Below, in pieces: positions 1 through 5,602 of a stretch of 6,024 bases of DNA. The notes under the pieces are model-generated. The model was not told where the DNA came from and did no database searches. It worked only from the letters and a program-made list of their open reading frames with translations. Position numbers and translations under genes: made by a program. Source of the DNA: an uncultured Planctomycetaceae bacterium (GTDB lineage: Bacteria; Planctomycetota; Planctomycetia; Pirellulales; Pirellulaceae); assembly GCA_937967665.1 (NCBI GenBank), contig CALBSZ010000208.1, forward strand, positions 1-6,024, read 5' to 3'. Within the stretch, counting starts at the first letter, position 1; each line of letters starts with the position of its first letter.

Positions 1-215
1 AAATGGGCGTCGCGCGCCGCTTACGGTTGTGCCGGTACGATCCGCGGCCGGATCGGCTCCGCGGCCAGCATCCCGTCGTCGTGAAGTAGATTGGCCAGGG
101 CGATGCCGCCGAGGCCCGTGGACAACTGGTTCAGAAAATCGCGTCGAATCCTCTTGACTGCTCTTCTATCTACGAGACGAAACTGCCTACGGTACAAAGA
201 CAAACTCGTTGGCAT
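1..215 (-). pseudogene. DUF1501 family protein, N-terminal part, interrupted by an in-frame stop
   Basis: This is the start of an exported DUF1501 protein, a family of unknown function that in planctomycetes is normally encoded just after a DUF1549/DUF1553 gene, as here. The ATG at 215-213 gives MPTSLSLYRRQF and then an RRDFL twin-arginine motif (about residues 23-27), followed by a hydrophobic stretch (STGLGGIALANLL) and an LAAEP-type cleavage region. This is the usual layout of a DUF1501 Tat signal. The frame meets TAA at 21-23 after only 64 residues, whereas family members are usually about 400-500 residues. Past the stop the same frame reads AARDAHF up to the window edge, which resembles the family's conserved segment of the PLAxRxxHF type. 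The TAA sits where a Leu codon is expected. I infer a nonsense mutation or a sequencing error. The alternative start TTG at 197-195 gives a shorter leader. The ATG start overlaps the upstream gene's end by 29 bases, which suggests coupled translation. The body of the gene lies beyond the left edge. Confidence 0.6.
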
Positions 216-3033
216 TGAATAACGCTCGACACAATGCCGGCCAGCCATGTGCCGCGGCGAATTCCGCGGCCGCTTCCGCTTCGTCCGCCGCCGCCGGACG
301 ACCAAACGCCAGTTCGAACGCCAGCGCGGCGCGGCGCGCATCCGGCTCCGGCGCCGCCGACTCCAGCCGCTCCGCAAACAACGCGGCCTGCTGCAGCACG
401 AACGTGCTATTGAGCAAGTTGAACGCCTGCAACGGCGTTGTCGAGCGGCTTCGCTTCGGCGCTACCTGACTCGCGTCTGGGCAATCGAACGCGCCAAACA
501 CCGAATCCTGCTCCTGGCGAACCTTGGTCATGTAGATCATGCGCCGCCAGTCTTCGGGACCGTAGCTCTGTTTCGGGAAGTAGTGACGGACGTTTTCCAA
601 TTGGACTTCGAAGGCGCTGAAACCCGGCCCCCCCATGCGCAGGTCCAAAACGCCGGAAACCGCCAAAATGCTGTCCCGAATCGCCTCGGCCTCCAAGCGT
701 CGCGGCGGGAATCGCCAGAGCAGTCGCGACGCGGCGTCCACGGCTGCGGCGTCGGCACGCGGACGGCTGTCCTGCTGCCAGGTGTCGGACAACAAGATCA
801 ACCGATGGATATGCTTGAGCGACCAGTTGTTTTCCATGAGCTCGGCAGCCAGCCAGTCGAGCCGCTCCGGATGCGTTGGCCGTGTGCCGTTCGCACCGAA
901 ATCGCTGGGCGTGTCGACCATGCCTTCGCCAAAATGATGCTGCCACATGCGGTTGACCATGACACGGGCCGTCAAGGGATTCTGTTTACTTGCAATCCAC
1001 TCGGCCAGCGCCAATCGCCGCTGCTGTTCGGGCGCGTTGTCTTCGAGTTCCAGAGACGCGAGCGCCGCCACGGCATCAGGGCCAACGACCTCGCGCCGTT
1101 GATCCGGTTCGCCGCGATAGAGTCGGTGGGTCGCTCCCGGCTGCGAGAAATTACCCACATAGGCTTTGTTCGCGTTTTGCAGGTTCGATTTCTCGCTGCG
1201 TGCGGATTCGATTCGCGCCAGCCACTGCTTGCCCTGCGCGACATCCTGTTCGGGGAATCCGCTGAAGTCGTAAACCGGCTTCGCTGGTTTTGATGACTTC
1301 CCGTCAAACGGCTGGCGGTCCCGCGAACTGGCAATCAGTTGCCAATCGTCCAGGCTGGTCGCGCATTCAATCCGATATTGCACCGCCAGGCGATCGCTGT
1401 ACGCTCCTTCGCGATCGCGGGCCCATTGGATGCGGTCGATCCGTACGGGCTGCGGCAGTTCGATTTGAACCCAACCTTGCGGCTTGTCGCAGATCCAGCT
1501 GTGCGAGTTGCCGTACTTGCCGTCGTTGATGTGCTCCAGCTTGTGAATGTCGTAACCGGAAAGAGAACCGGATGCCGTGGCCGTCGCGCCGTCGCGGGCC
1601 AGGGCCACATTCTGGCCAGTCACAAATATTTCGAGCTCGTCGATGCATGGCTGGCTGCTACTTACCGCGTCGATACTGAATCGCACATACTTTGCGAGTA
1701 CCGGCTCGAATCGTTCCACATTGCCTTGCGGGTTGACCTGTGGCCGCGTGGCCGGCGCTGCTGTCGCAACAGCCTGTGGTTGGCGGGGCAGGAATCGCGT
1801 CAGCTTTTGTGTCAGGTCGGCAATCTCGTCGTCGAGCGCCGCGATCCGCTGTTGCATTTCGGGTGTCGTCGGCAGCGTGCGATCGCCGTGATTCACGCCG
1901 GCGAAAATCGCCTGAATGGCATAGTAGTCGGTTTGAGTGACAGGATCGAACTTGTGGTTGTGGCAGCGAGCGCAACCCAGAGTCAGACCCAGAAACGTGG
2001 TGCCGGTCGTGTTGATCATGTCGTCCAGTTCGTTCATGCGCTGGACCACGGCCAGGTCACCGCCCCCTTTCACTACGTCATAGGGTCCGCCGACGAGGAA
2101 GCCGGTCCCGATCGGCGCGCCCAAGGCATCACCGGCAATTTGTTCGCGGACGAATTGATCGTAAGGCTTGTCGTCGTTGAATGACTCAATGACATAGTCG
2201 CGAAAGGGCCAGGCGTTGGGGCGCTCCCGATTTGTCTCGAAACCCTGAGTTTCGCCGAAACGGATTAGGTCCAACCAGTGACGCGCCCATCGTTCGCCGT
2301 AACGGGGGCTTTTCAGTACTTCTTCGACGGTGCGCTGCCACGCGTTTGAGGAATCGTCACGGAGGAATCGCTGCAGCTGTTCGGGAGTGGGAGGCAGGCC
2401 GTGCATGACCAGGTACAACCGGCGGATCTTGGTAAGTCGTTCCGCGGGGCGCGACGGCTGCAAATCGTGGGCGGCGAGTTTGTCGACGACGAAGGCATCG
2501 ATCGCGTTTCCGGTAAAGGAACTTGCTGTCGATGGCGGTGCCGCCTTGACGACCGGCTGAAACGACCAGTGGTCCCGGTCGGCGTCCGCGGGATCCCCTC
2601 CCGCCAGCGCGTCCGGCATCTTCGCCCCTTCGTTGATCCAGGTTCGAATGATGGCAACTTCTTGATCGGTTAGGCGAGGCCCTTCTGGCGGCATGGTGAG
2701 GTCCGGGTTCTTCCCGGCGACGACCTGCACAAGGAAACTCTCGTCGCCCTTGTTTGGAAGTATGGAAGGCTCGCCAAAGTCGCCGCCGCGCAACAAGGAC
2801 GCCCGACGATCGAGGCGCAAATCGCTTTCCTGCTTGTCGGGGCCATGGCACTTGATGCAATGTTTCTGGAAGATCGGCTGCACGTCCGTCTCAAATGAAA
2901 CAGGCTCCGCAGCGGCGGAACGCAACAGGATGCAGCCGCCGAGGATAACGGCAACGGCGATTTGCATGCGGCTTATCCCGTCGCTGTGGATCGCATCGAG
3001 TCGGCGGCGGGCTTCAAGCTTGTGCTTTCTCAT
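187..3033 (-). CDS. Exported PSCyt1 / DUF1549 / discoidin / DUF1553 cytochrome-like protein
   Basis: This 948-residue protein belongs to the large planctomycete-type cytochrome family; its biochemical role is not established. The order is: a basic N-terminus with a hydrophobic export segment at about residues 23-42; PSCyt1 (about 45-142) with the haem c motif CIKCH at 59-63 and a distal MPP at 114-116; DUF1549/PSCyt2 (about 175-385) with a second CxxCH, CARCH at 354-358, followed by NHKFDPV; a short helical, coiled-coil-like segment (about 391-415); an F5/8 type C (discoidin) domain (about 441-576), seen in YVRFSIDAV, LEHINDGKYG, WVQIELPQPVRIDRIQW; and DUF1553/PSD1 (about 660-920) with NPLTARVMVNRMWQHHFG, DWLAAEL and STTPLQAFNLLN. 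Length is normal for the family. I chose the ATG at 3033-3031 because AAGGCG lies 4 bases upstream. The longer ATG at 3060 lacks a clear ribosome site, and an internal ATG at 2967 would leave just the signal segment. Cleavage after SAAA is likely, but LGGC at about 31-34 also resembles a lipobox. The gene is followed by, and overlaps, the DUF1501 gene. Confidence 0.93.
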   Translation of the reverse strand: MRKHKLEARRRLDAIHSDGISRMQIAVAVILGGCILLRSAAAEPVSFETDVQPIFQKHCIKCHGPDKQESDLRLDRRASLLRGGDFGEPSILPNKGDESFLVQVVAGKNPDLTMPPEGPRLTDQEVAIIRTWINEGAKMPDALAGGDPADADRDHWSFQPVVKAAPPSTASSFTGNAIDAFVVDKLAAHDLQPSRPAERLTKIRRLYLVMHGLPPTPEQLQRFLRDDSSNAWQRTVEEVLKSPRYGERWARHWLDLIRFGETQGFETNRERPNAWPFRDYVIESFNDDKPYDQFVREQIAGDALGAPIGTGFLVGGPYDVVKGGGDLAVVQRMNELDDMINTTGTTFLGLTLGCARCHNHKFDPVTQTDYYAIQAIFAGVNHGDRTLPTTPEMQQRIAALDDEIADLTQKLTRFLPRQPQAVATAAPATRPQVNPQGNVERFEPVLAKYVRFSIDAVSSSQPCIDELEIFVTGQNVALARDGATATASGSLSGYDIHKLEHINDGKYGNSHSWICDKPQGWVQIELPQPVRIDRIQWARDREGAYSDRLAVQYRIECATSLDDWQLIASSRDRQPFDGKSSKPAKPVYDFSGFPEQDVAQGKQWLARIESARSEKSNLQNANKAYVGNFSQPGATHRLYRGEPDQRREVVGPDAVAALASLELEDNAPEQQRRLALAEWIASKQNPLTARVMVNRMWQHHFGEGMVDTPSDFGANGTRPTHPERLDWLAAELMENNWSLKHIHRLILLSDTWQQDSRPRADAAAVDAASRLLWRFPPRRLEAEAIRDSILAVSGVLDLRMGGPGFSAFEVQLENVRHYFPKQSYGPEDWRRMIYMTKVRQEQDSVFGAFDCPDASQVAPKRSRSTTPLQAFNLLNSTFVLQQAALFAERLESAAPEPDARRAALAFELAFGRPAAADEAEAAAEFAAAHGWPALCRALFNANEFVFVP

Positions 3034-3037
3034 GATT

Positions 3038-3043
3038 CGCCTT
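3038..3043 (-). promoter_or_regulatory. Ribosome binding site of the PSCyt1/DUF1549/DUF1553 gene
   Basis: The minus strand reads AAGGCG, then AATC, then ATG at 3033. This partial Shine-Dalgarno match supports the 3033 start over the ATG at 3060, which adds nine residues (MFTFCSRRI) of no obvious function. Confidence 0.5.
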
Positions 3044-3088
3044 GAGCAAAATGTAAACAAAGTCCATTTGGCGTGATTGCGAAGCCAG

Positions 3089-3102
3089 CAGCGTTACCGC
3101 TG
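3089..3102. repeat. Small hairpin CAGCG-TTAC-CGCTG
   Basis: A perfect 5-bp inverted repeat with a 4-base loop lies about 60 bases upstream of the cytochrome-like gene start. It is short and has no T tract, so I do not call it a terminator. It may be a remnant of a dispersed repeat like those that follow in this intergenic region, or part of the 5' leader or promoter area. Confidence 0.4.
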
Positions 3103-3175
3103 AGGGCGCGAATTGCGGAGTGCTGTTGGCGAGTATTCGTCGGGGGGCTAGTACTACAGCGCAGGGTTGACGGTA

Positions 3176-3363
3176 GCGAAAAGGGGACTGGCTCCATCGT
3201 TGTGTTTGGCTCGTCCCGGAAAACCCAGTGGATCGATGGTGCCTGTCCCCTTTCGCGGCACAATGTCACTGGTGGCCTGCGAAAAAAGGGGACAGGCACG
3301 GCGGACGCGACGTGATTGTCGAGCTGGTAACCGTTTGTATCACCGAGCCAGTCCCCTTTTGTC
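3176..3363. repeat. Four-arm palindromic element built from GGGGAC(T/A)GGC(T/A)C units
   Basis: Four copies of a 15-16 base word alternate in orientation. A at 3179-3194 is AAAAGGGGACTGGCTC. B at 3239-3253 is GTGCCTGTCCCCTTT. C at 3285-3299 is AAAGGGGACAGGCAC. D at 3345-3360 is GAGCCAGTCCCCTTTT. A and D are exact reverse complements (16 bp) and so are B and C (15 bp), giving a nested perfect structure. Adjacent pairs also fold: A with B (arms about 3176-3199 and 3234-3256, one indel and two mismatches) and C with D (two mismatches). From memory, GGGGACAGGCAC palindromes are dispersed in planctomycetes and some other bacteria and resemble the REP sequences mobilised by REP-associated tyrosine transposases; that link is inferred. 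No transposase is present here. Confidence 0.85.
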
Positions 3364-3415
3364 TGTCCATGCGCTGTAGCAGTAGTCTTTGTTTTAAAAC
3401 TCGCGTTGTTGTCAT

Positions 3416-3492
3416 GGGTGGCCGGGGTCGAGTGAAGCGAGCCCCCGGAATCCAAGGTTCTGTGGGGTCGCTTCGCTCCACCACAGCCACCC
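3416..3492. repeat. 77-base palindromic repeat with GGGTGGC ends
   Basis: The left arm 3416-3448 and the reverse complement of the right arm 3460-3492 match at 26 of 33 positions, with an 11-base centre. The ends are perfect (GGGTGGC and GCCACCC). An inner block, GAGTGAAGCGA at 3430-3440, pairs with TCGCTTCGCTC at 3468-3478 except for one base. The flanks are also partly inverted: GTTTTA at 3391-3396 against TAAAAC at 3504-3509. The unit could therefore be a somewhat larger, MITE-like element of about 125 bases. It carries no coding sequence. I believe related sequences are dispersed in planctomycete genomes, but this cannot be shown from one copy. Confidence 0.75.
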
Positions 3493-3509
3493 TTCCCCGG
3501 TTGTAAAAC

Positions 3510-3746
3510 AGAACCTAGTCATATTCTACACGAAATCGTTCGTGACTGTGAACTCGGTTGTTGATTGAAAACGCCGTTTATTTATTGGGCACGAGCTTGA
3601 TTTGTACACCCAGCAGCGGATTCCGGTGGGCTGCGCTGATCTTCGCGTTGATCTTCGCGTTGATCCAGTCGAGTCTCGATTGGAGAATGATATTTCCGGG
3701 AACACGCTTGTTGCAAGTCCGCCCAACAACTAAAACTAGCCCGACG
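3510..3746. other. Non-coding stretch between palindromic elements
   Basis: No convincing gene is seen on either strand. Open frames across it have no recognisable motif, no clear ribosome site and unusual composition. It holds a 6-bp hairpin, CACGAA-ATCG-TTCGTG, at 3529-3544, and a short tandem repeat described separately. Promoters for the two divergent genes are expected somewhere between 3034 and 3927, but I see no -35/-10 pair good enough to call. Confidence 0.5.
3637..3665. repeat. 12-base tandem repeat, 2.4 copies
   Basis: TGATCTTCGCGT occurs twice head to tail (3637-3648 and 3649-3660), followed by a partial copy, TGATC. On the minus strand it reads as repeated INAK or REDQ peptides in open frames, but these frames have no other sign of being genes. 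It is best explained as slippage in non-coding DNA. Confidence 0.7.
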
Positions 3747-3862
3747 GCGCCAGGTTCCGTCCTCATACAAGCTCGAAGCGCCGGCGAGTGGGTAACTTTC
3801 GACCGCATTCCCTTGCTCGCGCTGCGTGCTTGTATTTTCGCGGATTGCCGCAAACCTGGCGC
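3747..3862. repeat. 116-base imperfect palindromic repeat
   Basis: The outer ends are a perfect 10-bp inverted repeat, GCGCCAGGTT at 3747-3756 and AACCTGGCGC at 3853-3862. Inside, ATACAAGC at 3765-3772 pairs with GCTTGTAT at 3828-3835. The bases following each of these (CTCGAAGCGC on one side, CACGCAGCGC on the other strand) remain partly alike. The right half is longer by about 9 bases and contains its own small stem, GCGG-ATTG-CCGC. The element ends 65 bases before the sulfatase start, so it may form part of that gene's untranslated leader. Its sequence is unrelated to the other palindromes in the window. Confidence 0.7.
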
Positions 3863-3916
3863 TGTCCAGTTAGTGTCGCAGGATCGATTGATACCGTTCA
3901 CGGAACTGTCGTTATC

Positions 3917-3921
3917 GAGGA
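3917..3921 (+). promoter_or_regulatory. Ribosome binding site of the sulfatase gene
   Basis: GAGGA lies 6 bases before the ATG at 3928. No comparable site precedes the internal ATG at 4021, so this favours the longer N-terminus. Confidence 0.65.
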
Positions 3922-3927
3922 CCGCAC

Positions 3928-5424
3928 ATGTTTGCGCATTTAGGATTACCCACGAGTCGCGGCGCGCGAGCGTCGCTTTGCCGACGACGCCTGCAGGCTT
4001 GCCGCTATCAGACACTGTTCATGCTAACCGTGATCCTGGGAGCCACATGGATTGTGCCACGTTGCGGTCCCGCGGCGGCTGCCGCGCAGACGAGCAGACG
4101 CCCCAACATTGTTCTGGTAATGGCGGACGATCAGGGTTGGGGGCAAACGGGCTATTACAATCATCCCGTCTTGAAGACTCCGAACCTGGATGCCATGGCC
4201 GCGAACGGATTGCGGTTCGATCGCTTTTATGCGGGCGGGCCGGTCTGCAGTCCGACGCGGGCCAGTGTGCTCACGGGACGGACGCACGATCGCACGGGCG
4301 TCTACAGCCACGGCTATGCGCTGCGCGATCAGGAGCGCACCGTTGCTCAGGCCCTGCGAAAGGCGGGCTATGCGACCGGTCATTTCGGAAAGTGGCATCT
4401 CAACGGCTTGCGCGGACCGGGGGTGCCGATCCTGGAAACCGACACGCATCATCCGGGAGCATTTGGATTCGACACCTGGTTGTCCGTCACCAACTTCTTC
4501 GATCGCAACCCGATCCTCAGTCGCGGCGGGGACTTCGAAGAGTTCATGGGCGATTCTTCGGAAATCATCGTGGCCGAAGCGTTGAAGTTCATTCGCAAGG
4601 TATCCAGACACGAAACGCCGTTCTTCACCGTAATCTGGTACGGCAGTCCGCACGGACCGTGGATGGCGAGCGACGACGACAAAGCGGCGCTGGCGCAGTT
4701 GAACGAGCGATCACAGAACCACTACGGTGAACTCGTGGCCATGGACCGAAGTATCGGGACCCTCCGCGCCGGGCTGCGTGATTGCGGCGTCGCGGATGAA
4801 ACACTGGTCTGGTACTGCAGCGACAACGGCGGGCTTCCCGGTTTCACCCCGGGAACGGTCGGGAACCTGCGCGGCTTCAAGGGAAGTGTTTATGAAGGCG
4901 GGTTGCGCGTGCCCGGGATCATCGAATGGCCGGCTGGAATTCCCCAGCCGCGCGTCACATCGTTTCCGGCCGGAGTCGTGGATATATTTCCGACGCTCGC
5001 CGAGATCGTCGGTTTGCCTGCGGAGAGTATGTTGTCGCCGCAGGACGGCCGCAGTTTGACGGAACTGTTCGACAACGACCTGAAACGCCGAGAAAAGCCG
5101 CTTTGCTTCCGGTTCCACAAATCGCTGGCGATGGTTGACAACAACTACAAAGTCGTGCTGCATGCAAAGGGCAAGACGACCACGCTAGAAGTGTTCGACC
5201 TGGACGAGGACCCCGGCGAGTCGCACAACCTTGCCGCGGCACAATCCGAACTTGCGGCTCGGTTGCAGAAAACGCTGATGGACTGGAATACTTCGGTCGA
5301 TCAAAGTGACGCCGGAAAGGATTATCCTGAAGGGAGCGTGAACCCGAATCAGCCGGAACGCCGGATGTGGAGGACCGTCAAGGCATACGGACGGTATTTT
5401 CCCGAGTGTATGCGGCGCCCCTAA
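3928..5424 (+). CDS. Exported sulfatase, arylsulfatase type (formylglycine-dependent)
   Basis: This 498-residue enzyme of the alkaline-phosphatase-like sulfatase family (PF00884) is predicted to hydrolyse sulfate esters outside the cytoplasm; its substrate cannot be read from the sequence. A basic leader is followed by a hydrophobic segment (about 31-45) and an alanine-rich cleavage region (about 48-54), forming a signal peptide with a long n-region. The mature protein begins RRPNIVLVMADDQGWG, with metal ligands D67 and D68. The signature CSPTRASVLTG starts at C107, the cysteine normally converted to formylglycine, with R111. GKWHL (154-158) supplies the usual Lys and His, PHGPW (241-245) another His, and SDNGG (298-302) the Asp-Asn metal pair; K318 lies in FKGSVYEGGLRVP. 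The C-terminal subdomain has the usual YxVVLH and ELFDLDEDPGE-like pattern (about 407-431). All key residues are present and length is typical. The GAGGA site supports the first ATG; an internal ATG at 4021 would leave a minimal signal peptide. No maturase gene is adjacent. Confidence 0.95.
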   Translation: MFAHLGLPTSRGARASLCRRRLQACRYQTLFMLTVILGATWIVPRCGPAAAAAQTSRRPNIVLVMADDQGWGQTGYYNHPVLKTPNLDAMAANGLRFDRFYAGGPVCSPTRASVLTGRTHDRTGVYSHGYALRDQERTVAQALRKAGYATGHFGKWHLNGLRGPGVPILETDTHHPGAFGFDTWLSVTNFFDRNPILSRGGDFEEFMGDSSEIIVAEALKFIRKVSRHETPFFTVIWYGSPHGPWMASDDDKAALAQLNERSQNHYGELVAMDRSIGTLRAGLRDCGVADETLVWYCSDNGGLPGFTPGTVGNLRGFKGSVYEGGLRVPGIIEWPAGIPQPRVTSFPAGVVDIFPTLAEIVGLPAESMLSPQDGRSLTELFDNDLKRREKPLCFRFHKSLAMVDNNYKVVLHAKGKTTTLEVFDLDEDPGESHNLAAAQSELAARLQKTLMDWNTSVDQSDAGKDYPEGSVNPNQPERRMWRTVKAYGRYFPECMRRP

Positions 5425-5472
5425 TACCGCTCGGCCATCAAGTAGCCGCCAGCACGCGAGGGATCCCACTAT

Positions 5473-5528
5473 CCGTAGTTCCGCGACTCCGATCGCGGCC
5501 TTCCGCGAGCGGAGTCGCGGAACTACGG
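5473..5528. repeat. Perfect 19-bp inverted repeat between convergent genes
   Basis: CCGTAGTTCCGCGACTCCG at 5473-5491 is exactly repeated in reverse complement at 5510-5528. The 18-base centre folds further as CGCGG-CCTT-CCGCG (5494-5507), so the whole makes one hairpin of about 24 bp. It starts 49 bases after the sulfatase stop and ends 75 bases before the stop of the facing sigma gene, so it could halt transcription in both directions. It has no T tract on either side, so it is not a classical intrinsic terminator. Such near-perfect arms also fit a recently inserted palindromic repeat element. Confidence 0.85.
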
Positions 5529-5602
5529 GCAGGTAGGCTCTCCTCTGCCGCTCGCCGAAAAGAACGCGTTTTTGCGAAAGGCGACGTTGATGCGGCGTCT
5601 CT

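Noticed and set aside
247..1293. Long plus-strand open frame of 348 codons
   Set aside because: It lies wholly antisense to the DUF1553/discoidin part of the cytochrome-like gene, is rich in Arg, and shows no domain or ribosome site. It is a GC-rich shadow frame.
1339..2184. Plus-strand open frame of 281 codons
   Set aside because: It is antisense to the DUF1549 and discoidin coding sequence, which carries clear motifs including CARCH; the plus-strand product has none.
3176..3363. CRISPR array
   Set aside because: The repeated words alternate in orientation and their spacing is irregular, unlike direct repeats separated by even spacers.
3529..3544. Hairpin CACGAA-ATCG-TTCGTG as a terminator or operator
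   Set aside because: The stem is only 6 bp with no T tract, it lies far from any gene end, and there is no evidence for a binding protein.
3578..4015. Minus-strand open frame of 145 codons upstream of the sulfatase
   Set aside because: It crosses the 116-base palindrome and the tandem repeat, has no clear ribosome site and no recognised domain. A decayed gene fragment cannot be excluded but is not supported.
3558..4730. Plus-strand open frame of 390 codons
   Set aside because: From 3928 it overlaps the sulfatase in another frame. Its upstream part covers palindromic repeats and has no recognisable protein motif.
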